Assembly (NCBI GenBank): GCA_031274005.1
Contig: JAISQU010000205.1
Location: 1 to 20,669 of the forward strand
Length of the DNA stretch: 20,669 nt
Direction: 5' to 3'
Source: Spirochaetales bacterium
GTDB lineage: Bacteria; Spirochaetota; Spirochaetia; DTKZ01
Positions within the stretch are counted from its first letter, which is position 1; every line of letters begins with the position of its first letter. The notes beneath the pieces are model-generated. The model ran no database searches. It was not told where the DNA came from and worked only from the letters and a program-made list of their open reading frames with translations. Position numbers and translations under genes: made by a program. Below, in pieces: positions 7,125 to 14,701 of this stretch.

Positions 7125-8402
7125 ATGAAAATAAAACTTGCGTACGGAAAAACCGGTCTGGACATACATCTGCCCGACACGGCCTGCGTCAAAGTCATAG
7201 AGCCGGAGTTCGTTCCGGCCTGCCCCGACCAGAAAGAGGCCGTCATCGGCTCTCTGCGTAAACCCACAGGAACTCCGCCCCTGGCGGAGATGGTAAAAAA
7301 AACGGATACCGTCGCCGTGGTGTTTAGCGACATCACGCGGCCTACGCCGAACCATATCATCATCCCCGCTATTCTCGAAGAGCTTGAGAAGGCGGGCGTT
7401 CCCAAAGACAGAATTACGCTGTTCAACTCGACGGGAACCCACCGGCTGAATACCCCCGAAGAAATTCAGGGGATGCTCGGCGGGGAGATCGTAAAAAACT
7501 ACCGTATTATTCAGAACGACGCCCGCGCCGCCGCAGAGCATGTCACGGCGGGAACAACAAAAAGCGGCAATGAGGTGAAAATCCAGAAGGATTTTTTCGC
7601 CTGTTCCTTTAAAATCCTGACAGGTTTCATCGAGCCGCACTTTTTTGCCGGATTTTCCGGCGGCGGTAAGGCTGTCATGCCGGGAATGGCGCACCTTGAT
7701 ACGGTAATGCGCAATCATAACGCCCTCAACATTGACGATGAGCAGGCCGTATGGGGCGTGCTGTCCGGCAATCCCATACGCAGCGAAGTCAACGAAGCGG
7801 CCTCCATGGTAAAGCCGGATTTTCTTGTCAATGTGACCCTCAACAGGGACAAGGCCATTACCGCGTCTTTTGCCGGCGACTGGACACAGGCGTACCTTGA
7901 AGGTACGGCCTTTGTCAAAAAAACAACCATGGTCAGAACCGACAGCCTCTATGACCTTGTGATTACCTCCAACTCCGGCTATCCCCTTGACCTTAACCTC
8001 TATCAGGCCGTCAAGGGAATGAGCGCCGCCGCGAAGGTCGTAAAACCCGGCGGGACAATCATTATCGCCGCGGAGTGCTGGGACGGCATCCCCGCCCACG
8101 GTTCTTTCGGAAAGATTCTTCTTGAGGCGAAAGACTTTGACGACATGCTTGACAGGATACGGAGCAAGGGCTTCATGATGGACGACCAGTGGCAGGCTCA
8201 AATTCTTGCCCTTATCGCAAAAAAAGCGGATATTTATGTGTATACAACGGGGCTTCCCGAAGACCAGATCACAGGCGCGCATCTGAAATACTGCGCATCC
8301 GTGGACGCTCTGGCCGCGGATATACTGGCAAAAGCGGGCGAAGGCGCGAAGGTCTGTGTGCTTCCGGAAGGGCCGCAGACAATTCCGTACTACGAAGCGT
8401 AG
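7125..8402 (+). CDS. LarA-like nickel-pincer hydroxyacid racemase/epimerase
   Basis: Member of the lactate racemase superfamily, which changes the stereochemistry at C2 of 2-hydroxyacids by hydride transfer to a nickel-pincer nucleotide. The 425-residue length is typical. All catalytic residues known from LarA appear conserved: D69 and R72 (SDITRPTP), H106 (TGTHR), H172 (EPHFFAGFSGGGK), K182, which anchors the cofactor, and H198 (RNHN). Family members act on lactate, malate, gluconate and other acids, so racemisation of lactate itself is not implied. GGAAGGAG precedes the ATG. The cofactor needs LarB, LarC and LarE, and none is encoded in this window. It is the last gene of the transketolase unit; a hairpin follows. 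Confidence 0.88.
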   Translation: MKIKLAYGKTGLDIHLPDTACVKVIEPEFVPACPDQKEAVIGSLRKPTGTPPLAEMVKKTDTVAVVFSDITRPTPNHIIIPAILEELEKAGVPKDRITLFNSTGTHRLNTPEEIQGMLGGEIVKNYRIIQNDARAAAEHVTAGTTKSGNEVKIQKDFFACSFKILTGFIEPHFFAGFSGGGKAVMPGMAHLDTVMRNHNALNIDDEQAVWGVLSGNPIRSEVNEAASMVKPDFLVNVTLNRDKAITASFAGDWTQAYLEGTAFVKKTTMVRTDSLYDLVITSNSGYPLDLNLYQAVKGMSAAAKVVKPGGTIIIAAECWDGIPAHGSFGKILLEAKDFDDMLDRIRSKGFMMDDQWQAQILALIAKKADIYVYTTGLPEDQITGAHLKYCASVDALAADILAKAGEGAKVCVLPEGPQTIPYYEA

Positions 8403-8413
8403 AGTTCACACTG

Positions 8414-8450
8414 GAGAGCCTTTCCCGAATGCAGTTCAAGAAAGCTCTTT
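8414..8450 (+). terminator. hairpin after the LarA-like gene
   Basis: AGAGC (8415-8419), a one-base bulge and TTTC (8421-8424) pair with GAAA and GCTCT (8440-8448), followed by a short TT. The T-tract is short, so termination may be partial. It fits the end of the 3303-8402 unit. Confidence 0.4.
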
Positions 8451-8516
8451 AAACGCCCCGTATTCACCCATCATTTCCTGTATTTTGACGCTCTTTTTCG
8501 GCATATTCCCGCTCCC

Positions 8517-8532
8517 GTGTATCAGCATACAC
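8517..8532 (+). promoter_or_regulatory. operator-like inverted repeat upstream of the XRE-cupin gene
   Basis: GTGTAT (8517-8522) and ATACAC (8527-8532) form a perfect 6+6 inverted repeat with four bases between. It lies about 56 bases upstream of the -35 box at 8588. The form resembles GntR- and other dimer-binding sites. Which protein binds it is not known. Confidence 0.4.
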
Positions 8533-8587
8533 TTTGAAGCGGTGTTTGGGAATTTCTATGTCCCGGCGCGCAGGGCCCGAATTCCGC

Positions 8588-8616
8588 TTGACAAATCCCC
8601 GCGGATACTTTACAAA
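8588..8616 (+). promoter_or_regulatory. promoter of the XRE-cupin and dehydratase genes
   Basis: TTGACA (8588-8593) is followed after 17 bases by TACAAA (8611-8616). The predicted transcript start, about 8623, falls on the ribosome-binding site AAAGAGG (8621-8627), so the leader would be only about 13 bases. This defines a transcription unit separate from the transketolase genes. Confidence 0.6.
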
Positions 8617-8635
8617 TACTAAAGAGGTTTAAGTA

Positions 8636-9220
8636 TTGCTTAAGGAACGGGACCCCGCCCTTGGCGAAAAATTACGGCGGGTGCGCGAACAGAAAAGACT
8701 TACGCTCAAGCAGCTCTCCCAAAGGGCGGGCGTCAGCGAAAGCCTTGTCTCGCAGATTGAAACGGGCAAGGTCTCGCCGTCCATCGATACGCTTCTGTCC
8801 CTGGCCGGCTGCCTTGAAGTAGACCTTGAATACCTTTTCAGCGATTACAAGCGCACAAAAAAAGCGACCATCCTGCGCAGGCAGGAGCGCAGCCGCATGC
8901 GGCGGGGCGGGGTTTCGTATGAGCAGCTTTCCCTGCTTACCGAAGAGGAGAACCGTCACGCGGTGGAGGCCGTGCTTCTTGAAATCGCGCCGGGGAAAAA
9001 GCAGGGCAGCCGCGACTACGGCCATGAAGGGCGGGAACTGGGCATAATCCTTGAGGGCTGCGGAGAGCTTACCTACGGAAAGGATACCTACAGCCTGCGG
9101 GAGGGAGACAGCATCAACTTCGCCTCCTCTATTCCCCACGCGCTGCGTAATACGGGAAAACGGCCTTTGCGGGCCATCTGGATAATAACGCCGCCGAAGA
9201 TGAACTACTTCGGTTCCTGA
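8636..9220 (+). CDS. XRE-cupin transcriptional regulator
   Basis: DNA-binding regulator of 194 residues. Residues about 8-64 are a helix-turn-helix of the Cro/CI type (LKQLSQRAGVSESLVSQIE), and about 115-190 are a small cupin barrel (EGRELGIILEGCGELTYG, then FASSIPHALRNTG) that would bind the effector. Such proteins are usually local regulators of catabolic genes. The start is an unusual TTG at 8636; AAAGAGG eight bases upstream supports it, and it restores a full N-terminus before the helix-turn-helix. The gene ends 12 bases before the dehydratase large subunit, so it is probably autoregulated with its target. Confidence 0.88.
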   Translation: MLKERDPALGEKLRRVREQKRLTLKQLSQRAGVSESLVSQIETGKVSPSIDTLLSLAGCLEVDLEYLFSDYKRTKKATILRRQERSRMRRGGVSYEQLSLLTEEENRHAVEAVLLEIAPGKKQGSRDYGHEGRELGIILEGCGELTYGKDTYSLREGDSINFASSIPHALRNTGKRPLRAIWIITPPKMNYFGS

Positions 9221-9232
9221 AGGAGGAAAAAA

Positions 9233-10519
9233 ATGGGAAAGACAACGGCGCAGAAGATTTTTGAAGCCCATGTGGTAGACAGGCCTTTCGAGGATGTCCA
9301 GGTTCTGAAACTGGACAGGGTATTCTGCCACGAGATTACAACCCCTATCGCGATAAACGATCTTATCGCCAGGGGGAGGGACAAGGTTTTTGACGCCTCG
9401 AAACTCAAGGTTGTTATTGACCACGTAAGCCCCGCCAAGGATTCAAACACAGCCCTACAGGGAAAAATCCTGCGGGACTGGGCGCGGCGGCATAACATCA
9501 AAGACTTTTTCGACATAGGCGCGAACGGCGTATGCCACGCGATTTTTCCGGAGAAGGGTTTTGTCCGTCCGGGCTTTACCGTTATCATGGGCGACTCCCA
9601 CACCTGCACCCACGGGGCCTTCGGCGCTTTTGCCGCGGGCGTGGGTACGACAGACCTTGAAGTGGGAATCCTCAAAGGCGTCTGCGCCTTCCGCACGCCG
9701 AAGACCCTGCGCGTTATCATTACAGGCAGGCTGCAGCCCGGCGTTTTCGCCAAGGATGTAATTCTCGCGCTTATCGCGAAGATAGGCGTCAACGGGGCGA
9801 CGGATAAGGTAATCGAGTTTCACGGCCCCGTCATTGACGGCTTTTCCATGGAATCGCGGATGACCCTGTGCAACATGGCTGTTGAAGCCGGCGGCACCAG
9901 CGGCATCTGCATGCCCGACATGCGGACAGTCGATTATTTATGGCCCTTTATATCGGGGGAGTTTTCCTCAAAAGAGGCGGCTCTCGCGGAATATTCCCGG
10001 TGGGAGGCCGACCCCGGCGCGCTCTACGACGGAACTGTGGAGCTTGAGGTTTCACAGTTAGAACCTGTTATGACCATCGGCTATAAACCCGACCAGATAA
10101 AAACCGTGCGGGAAATGAAAGGAACGCCTGTGGACCAGGTGTACATAGGTTCCTGCACAAACGGCCGCTACGAGGACTTAAAAGAGGCGGCCGCCATCGT
10201 AAAGGGCAAACGCATAAACCCCTCGCTGCGGGCCGTCCTTGCCCCGGCTACGAGCGCGGTGTTTCAGAAAGCCCTTGACGAAGGGCTTATCAAAACATTT
10301 CTGGACGCCGGTTTCTGCGTGACAAACCCGACCTGCGGCGCGTGCCTGGGAATGTCAAACGGGGTTCTGGCCGAAGGCGAGGTCTGCGCGTCCACGTCGA
10401 ACCGTAACTTTAACGGCAGAATGGGAAAGGGCGGCATGGTTCATCTTGTCAGCCCCGCCACGGCGGCGGCCACGGCCATTGCCGGACACATAGAAAACTC
10501 ACCGCTTTTTCAGGGATAA
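9233..10519 (+). CDS. LeuC/DmdA-type hydro-lyase, large subunit
   Basis: Large subunit of a two-subunit aconitase-superfamily dehydratase, 428 residues, of the group that includes isopropylmalate, homoaconitate and 2,3-dimethylmalate dehydratases. These enzymes add or remove water from branched hydroxy-diacids. The [4Fe-4S] ligands are visible as C308 (GSCTNG), C368 and C371 (NPTCGACLG). GDSHTCTHGAFGAFA (120-134) and TSNRNFNGRMG (388-398) are further active-site signatures. AAGGAGG precedes the ATG. No other leucine genes are nearby and the local regulator is of catabolic type, so a role in hydroxy-diacid breakdown is at least as likely as leucine synthesis. The leuC symbol is withheld for that reason. 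Confidence 0.88.
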   Translation: MGKTTAQKIFEAHVVDRPFEDVQVLKLDRVFCHEITTPIAINDLIARGRDKVFDASKLKVVIDHVSPAKDSNTALQGKILRDWARRHNIKDFFDIGANGVCHAIFPEKGFVRPGFTVIMGDSHTCTHGAFGAFAAGVGTTDLEVGILKGVCAFRTPKTLRVIITGRLQPGVFAKDVILALIAKIGVNGATDKVIEFHGPVIDGFSMESRMTLCNMAVEAGGTSGICMPDMRTVDYLWPFISGEFSSKEAALAEYSRWEADPGALYDGTVELEVSQLEPVMTIGYKPDQIKTVREMKGTPVDQVYIGSCTNGRYEDLKEAAAIVKGKRINPSLRAVLAPATSAVFQKALDEGLIKTFLDAGFCVTNPTCGACLGMSNGVLAEGEVCASTSNRNFNGRMGKGGMVHLVSPATAAATAIAGHIENSPLFQG

Positions 10520-10539
10520 AAGGATAAGGAGAACGCCAT

Positions 10540-11064
10540 ATGAAAAATTTTACCGGAAATCTTTTGTTTTTGGATAGATCCGATATTAATACCGACGAGA
10601 TTATTCCCGCGAAGTATCTGACGGAAAACTTCAAAGAGGCGCTCCGGCCCCATCTGCTGGAAGATCTGAAGATCGCGGGTTTTGAAAGCGGGCGGGATGT
10701 AAAAGACAAGCAGGCCATTATTTCGCGCGCGAATTTCGGCTGCGGTTCTTCCCGCGAGCACGCGCCCTGGGCTCTGGAGGTAAACGGCATCAACATTGTC
10801 ATTGCCGAAAACTTCGCGCGTATCTTCCGCCAGAATATGTTCAACTGCGGCATGCTGGCTGTGGAGCTTCCGGCCGCGGACATAAACGATATTTTTTTAA
10901 CCTTCGCTCCCGGCCCCGCGCGGCTTACCCTTGATTTCGCGGCGGACTGCCTTACACTGCAAGGCGCGGGCGCGGAAAAAAAATACGCCTACAGCATTGC
11001 GGCCTTCGATAAAAGCCTTGTGGAGGCCGGCGGCTGGGTGGATTACGCGGACAAAAAATATTAG
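10540..11064 (+). CDS. LeuD/DmdB-type hydro-lyase, small (swivel) subunit
   Basis: Small subunit partner of the preceding dehydratase, 174 residues. It supplies the swivelling domain that closes over the iron-sulfur active site and sets substrate choice. Conserved motifs are DINTDEIIPAKYL (15-27), NFGCGSSREHAPWAL (65-79) and FARIFRQNMFNCGML (92-106). A clear AAGGAG lies about nine bases before ATG, 20 bases after the large-subunit stop. The specificity loop after PAKYL is not that of a recognised isopropylmalate enzyme by eye, so the substrate is left open. It is the last gene of the unit, and a small hairpin follows. Confidence 0.88.
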   Translation: MKNFTGNLLFLDRSDINTDEIIPAKYLTENFKEALRPHLLEDLKIAGFESGRDVKDKQAIISRANFGCGSSREHAPWALEVNGINIVIAENFARIFRQNMFNCGMLAVELPAADINDIFLTFAPGPARLTLDFAADCLTLQGAGAEKKYAYSIAAFDKSLVEAGGWVDYADKKY

Positions 11065-11090
11065 ACCTGTTCAGACCGTATTCCCCGCAA

Positions 11091-11104
11091 CACGCTTTCG
11101 CGTG
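11091..11104. terminator. small hairpin between convergent genes
   Basis: CACGC (11091-11095), a TTTC loop and GCGTG (11100-11104) lie between the ends of the dehydratase small subunit (plus) and the thioredoxin-like pseudogene (minus). No T-tract is present on either side, so the terminator role is inferred from position only. Confidence 0.25.
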
Positions 11105-11117
11105 CGTTTGGCCGGCC

Positions 11118-11569
11118 CTATAAAACCGCGTCAATCGCTTCTTTCAGTTTTTCAAATTCGGGGACGCCCTGGAAAATCTTCCTGCGGCCCAAAACCCAGG
11201 CGGGCGTCCCCAGCTTTATCCGGTAGCGAATGGCGTCCCACAGGGCCGTGATATTTCTGGGATCAATGACGGACACCTCCAGCCGCTTTCCATAGTGTTC
11301 CTGGATAGCGCGCAGCAGCCCGCCGACCTCCTTGAGGCATACCTCTTCGTCCGGGAAAAAGACCGCTCGGCCAGAAAACCGTACGGCGAAGCCGTATGCC
11401 CGCAAAACCATGTAACACGGCCCGGCGTATACAAAACCCCTGCCGTTATATTCCGGCAGCCTGCCTTCAGGCAGGCTGTACGCCGTTCTTCGCGGCTGTA
11501 GACATAGCCGCCGCAGCAGCCGCCCGCGGAGACAGTACGCTTGACAAAAATTTTTAATTCAACAGCCAT
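11118..11569 (-). pseudogene. frameshifted thioredoxin-fold protein
   Basis: Two reading frames on the minus strand together make one plausible small thioredoxin-like protein. The first part starts at ATG 11569 behind AAGGAAAAGG and reads MAVELKIFVKR, then GGCCGG, a cysteine-rich site where the redox motif should be. The second part, in the -1 frame, runs from about AYSLPEGRLPEYNG to the tag stop at 11118. It ends with GTPAWVLGRRKIFQGVP, a typical cis-proline segment before the last strand and helix. The frame change lies between about 11530 and 11475, consistent with one lost base or two gained. A 22-base palindrome sits at 11458-11479. No slippery heptamer or in-frame selenocysteine codon was found. 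It could be a true pseudogene or a sequencing error. The redox role is inferred. Confidence 0.6.
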
Positions 11570-11587
11570 ACCTTTTCCTTAAAATTC

Positions 11588-11615
11588 ACTATAGCCAAAT
11601 CAGATAAATATTCAA
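11588..11615 (-). promoter_or_regulatory. promoter of the thioredoxin-like gene
   Basis: On the minus strand TTGAAT (11615-11610) and TATAGT (11593-11588) are 16 bases apart. They precede the AAGGAAAAGG site and ATG 11569. A preserved promoter suggests the frameshift is recent, or is an error. Confidence 0.5.
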
Positions 11616-11634
11616 GGGCCGCCGGCCAGGAACC

Positions 11635-11806
11635 TATCGGCCAGGGTGCACCAATTTTTTCCGTGCAAAACCAGTGGAAGCCCCTGGGCCGCGCCAGGGA
11701 TTGCAGCGTAAATCCATTTGGCATAGCCAAAAGATTGAAGCGGAAAGCCCGGTTTTTTGCTTCGCAAAAAAGGCGCACGGAAAAAATTGGTGCACCCTAT
11801 CGGCCA
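11635..11806. mobile_element. MITE-like element with 23-bp inverted repeats and 9-bp target duplication
   Basis: The element spans 11644-11797 (154 bp). Its ends are perfect 23-bp inverted repeats: the left one (11644-11666) begins GGGTGCACCAAT, and the right one (11775-11797) is its exact complement. The outer core GGTGCACC is itself palindromic. The 9-bp direct repeat TATCGGCCA flanks it at 11635-11643 and 11798-11806, as expected for a target-site duplication. No transposase or other convincing gene lies inside. The interior holds small hairpins, such as TTTTTTGC/GCAAAAAA near 11752-11770. It lies between two divergent genes, just upstream of the coiled-coil gene at 11839. A full-length transposase partner elsewhere in the genome is expected (inference). 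Confidence 0.8.
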
Positions 11807-11838
11807 AAAGAGTATGGTAATTTTGTGTATTATATGGT

Positions 11839-12993
11839 ATGCTTTATCTTATGGACGATAAACAAAAACTCATTTCTGAAATTGATGGCCGGCTGGGGAC
11901 GAACGAAGAAACCCTTGCGGACTGCTGCGCCGCGCTGGGCAAATACGCGGCGGAAGAGGCTCAGGATGCGTTTCCCGACGGGGACATGCGCGTCCTTCTG
12001 AATCAGATTACGGAATTTCAGGCAGCCATTGAGGAGACTTCCCGCACGGGAAAGCGCATTCTGGAAATAGTGGAGAGGCTCGAGGAGATACGGCGGACTC
12101 TGCGGTTTCTGGAAACTGAAAAGGAGCAGCTTGACAAGGAGAATTTGCCCGCGTACGAGGAATTCGGAAAAGCCGCCATGGATGTGTATGATGAAAACAC
12201 CCTGCCGCCGGAAGCGCGGGAGATAGCGGATCAGATACGCGCGCTGTGCGAAGGGGCTGCCGATACGGATGAGAAAGTATCAAGCCTGAAGGAGTCCGCG
12301 AAGGCAAAGCCTTTTCTGTCCAAGGTCTTTGAAAGCGGCAGGGCGATGATTCTTAACTCCTCAAAGAGCCTCAAACTGAGGAACCTCGGCAAACTTTATC
12401 AGAACTTCGGCAGGCTGGTCCTTCAGTCCCTGGAAGAGATTCCCGCCGACGCCTGCCTCAATATATACCGCATAAACCGGCTGAAAATCGGGGAATGCGC
12501 CGAAAAAGAAAAAACTCTTACGGCCGAAGAAACCGTGCTTGAGGCGGAGCTGCGCGATCTGGGCGTCGAGAAGCGTTTCCAGAAACGTTTGAAAGATCTT
12601 GAAATCCAGAACGGGAAGAGTTCCTGCCGTCTTAATGAACTGCTGCAACTGGCGGGCCGGGAGCTGTACGAAAAGCATAAGGATTTTGTTTCCGACAGGG
12701 CGCCGGATATTGCCGGCGATATACAGACCTGCATTCAGAGAAAGGCTGATTATGCGGCGGAGAAAGAAAAGCTGGAGGCGGCGATTGAGTATGACAATCT
12801 TACCCGAAAGATTCACGATCTGCGGGAGGACCTTGAGGGCGAGGAGAACGCTGTCATTACCCACCGGGCTAACGCGGAAAAACTGAAGGCCGCTATCGCG
12901 GAAGCGGAAAAAGAACGCAGACGGGTGGAAAAACCGAATAGAGAGGGAGAGAAGCATCCGAAACATGGCGGAAACAGCAAATCAAAACACTGA
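11839..12993 (+). CDS. coiled-coil protein of unknown function
   Basis: Not recognised. The protein has 384 residues, is strongly charged and alanine/glutamate/lysine-rich, and is mostly helical. Likely coiled-coil stretches are about 52-102, 225-262 and 320-372. A more compact middle section (about 145-225, SLKESAKAKPFLSKVFESGRA and onward) may be globular. The tail (KPNREGEKHPKHGGNSKSKH) is basic. No signal peptide or membrane segment is seen. No good ribosome-binding site is visible for ATG 11839; ATG 11851 (MDDKQK) is an equally possible start. The last 29 bases overlap the next gene in another frame, so the two are co-translated and may form a complex. The MITE-like element sits only about 30 bases upstream and may have disturbed or replaced its promoter. 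Confidence 0.75.
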   Translation: MLYLMDDKQKLISEIDGRLGTNEETLADCCAALGKYAAEEAQDAFPDGDMRVLLNQITEFQAAIEETSRTGKRILEIVERLEEIRRTLRFLETEKEQLDKENLPAYEEFGKAAMDVYDENTLPPEAREIADQIRALCEGAADTDEKVSSLKESAKAKPFLSKVFESGRAMILNSSKSLKLRNLGKLYQNFGRLVLQSLEEIPADACLNIYRINRLKIGECAEKEKTLTAEETVLEAELRDLGVEKRFQKRLKDLEIQNGKSSCRLNELLQLAGRELYEKHKDFVSDRAPDIAGDIQTCIQRKADYAAEKEKLEAAIEYDNLTRKIHDLREDLEGEENAVITHRANAEKLKAAIAEAEKERRRVEKPNREGEKHPKHGGNSKSKH

Positions 12994-14701
12994 AAACGAC
13001 AACAGGCCTCCGTTTTATGTCGAGTATGGAGCAGAAGAGCGGGAACAGTTTTTGTCCGAACTGGGGAATTTTACTCCTCCCCAACTGGAGATTTTCAAGA
13101 CTCTCTGTAAAATGTGGCAGCCGGAAATTCCTTACGCAAAGTTTTTGTCTCAGGTTTCGGGGGCGATTAAAAATGTGGCAGCCGAACTGGAACGTGTCAT
13201 TACCCGGCTGTCCGAAAAGAAAAGCGGACTTATAAAAATACACTACGCACTGGGAGAAGAGGTTCGCGACAGCATTATTTTGAGCGTTCCGGGTTCGCCG
13301 CGGTATTTTTACTACAGCCTTTTGAATGAGCTGGAGACGTTTTTCAGCGGCATCGATCCCGATGTTCCGTTTGAGGACCGGTTGGAAGACCGGGGCCTGA
13401 AGCCTCCTGTGGTTCAGAATCTGGCGGAGGGGAAGTTTTCCGTCGTTTTTGAGGATCCAAAAGGAAGAGACACTACCATCTATAGAATAATCCTGCCCGG
13501 CAGGAAGGCTCTGCTTCTTCCCGCGGGAGGGGGTATACGTTTTATCAATTTCTGCCTTGGCAAACTCCGGGAAGCTCTTGCGGATACCAATATGGCTTCA
13601 GAAGTTGCCCGGATGCAGCAGATACCCATGAGCGAGCTGCGAAAACGCGCGGAAAGCAAGGCCCCCGCGACGATTATGGAAATTGCGAAGGCTATTCAGC
13701 GGATAAAGCAGAACCCCTCCAACCGCATGCAGATTTCCGACAGCCTTATTCACTACATGATTATCCTGAGCCACCTCATCCACTGCAATCTTGAAGAAAT
13801 TAAACGCAGGAAAAACGAAGAAGAAGACCTTTCAAAGGATAAGGGCGCTGTGGCGCTTTTGTTCGAGCAGGAAGGCGATCCCGTTGTTTCCGCAAAGCGT
13901 TTTGATGAACTTGTGGCTACTTTCAGGGATAAATACAAAAACGATTTTGACAAATTCCGCAAAGAATTCATGGATGAGTTTGTCTCGCAAAAAGAAGAGG
14001 AAAAACTTCCCGTTATAATTCATCTTTTTGATGCATATATTCACAGGAACAACTTTTTCCAGATTTTTCTGAGCCGTATAAATATTTTCCGGGAGAACGC
14101 AACGCAGTTTTCCATAAAAACTATGGAGCAGATTCTGAGGACAAACAACAGAAGCGGGAACTCCACCTTTTACAGCAGGGAAAATTTCAATATGGAACTG
14201 GCGGATTTTCTGCGCAAAACAGACCCTCTTCTGAGCGAGATATTCACCAAACCAAGGATTCTTTCCGAAGCCCTTATCTACACCCTCAAAGAAAAACGAA
14301 AAGTGCGCGATATGGAAACCATACAAACCGAGCTGGAAAAATATTTCACGAGCGATACCATGCAGCTTAAAGGTTTTTCCGTAATCCTGAATATTTCTCT
14401 GGCTGATATTTTTCAACGCGCTTTTAGCAGGCTGGCCTGGTGGCGGCAGATTCTTATCAAACTTACGGGAAAATACTCAAGCTACCAGGCTCAATATGCC
14501 AAACAGGGTTACAGGCAGGCGGGGGCATCGCGCGCTGCTAACGGCTCTTTGCCCGAAATATCCGGGACAGCGGAAAATCCGGCTGCCGCCCTTATGCCGC
14601 GCGGCCGGAAGAAGGCGCAGGCAGCCAAGAAAAAAAACTATACGCGCAGACAACGGGAACATGCCTGGGATGAATTTTCCAAAACAATACGGCCAAAATA
14701 A
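12965..14701 (+). CDS. conserved-looking protein of unknown function, 578 residues
   Basis: Not recognised. It is a soluble, mixed helical protein with no signal peptide or clear membrane segment. The N-terminal part (about 15-75, FYVEYGAEEREQFLSELGNFTPPQLEIF) looks helical. About 85-200 looks mixed alpha/beta (IILSVPGSPRYFYYSLLNEL, YRIILPGRKALLLPAGGG). The remainder is helical and charged. The last 39 residues form a basic, probably disordered tail (PRGRKKAQAAKKKNYTRRQR), which could bind nucleic acid or a membrane. Codon use and the unbroken length argue for a real gene. It overlaps the coiled-coil gene by 29 bases, and its end overlaps the ATP-grasp gene, so it belongs to a four-gene run. 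GGGAGAG about 13 bases upstream may serve as its ribosome-binding site. Confidence 0.8.
   Translation: MAETANQNTENDNRPPFYVEYGAEEREQFLSELGNFTPPQLEIFKTLCKMWQPEIPYAKFLSQVSGAIKNVAAELERVITRLSEKKSGLIKIHYALGEEVRDSIILSVPGSPRYFYYSLLNELETFFSGIDPDVPFEDRLEDRGLKPPVVQNLAEGKFSVVFEDPKGRDTTIYRIILPGRKALLLPAGGGIRFINFCLGKLREALADTNMASEVARMQQIPMSELRKRAESKAPATIMEIAKAIQRIKQNPSNRMQISDSLIHYMIILSHLIHCNLEEIKRRKNEEEDLSKDKGAVALLFEQEGDPVVSAKRFDELVATFRDKYKNDFDKFRKEFMDEFVSQKEEEKLPVIIHLFDAYIHRNNFFQIFLSRINIFRENATQFSIKTMEQILRTNNRSGNSTFYSRENFNMELADFLRKTDPLLSEIFTKPRILSEALIYTLKEKRKVRDMETIQTELEKYFTSDTMQLKGFSVILNISLADIFQRAFSRLAWWRQILIKLTGKYSSYQAQYAKQGYRQAGASRAANGSLPEISGTAENPAAALMPRGRKKAQAAKKKNYTRRQREHAWDEFSKTIRPK

Noticed and set aside
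5855..7426. Very long open frame on the minus strand opposite the alcohol dehydrogenase
   Set aside because: It is antisense to a gene with clear family motifs, has no domain or ribosome-binding site, and reflects the GC-rich third codon positions of the real gene.
7080..8282. 400-residue minus-strand open frame opposite the LarA-like gene
   Set aside because: Shadow of the LarA-like gene, whose catalytic motifs are intact on the plus strand.
9233..11064. Calling the dehydratase genes leuC and leuD outright
   Set aside because: Motifs are shared by isopropylmalate, homoaconitate, citraconate and dimethylmalate enzymes, and no leucine pathway gene is nearby.
11118..11569. Programmed -1 frameshift or selenocysteine decoding in the thioredoxin-like gene
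   Set aside because: No X-XXY-YYZ slippery site in the right frame near the join, and no in-frame TGA before it, so a mutation or sequencing error is simpler.
11554..11778. Small minus-strand frame running through the MITE-like element
   Set aside because: It crosses the element boundary and the target duplication, lacks a ribosome-binding site and is best explained as chance reading of the element.
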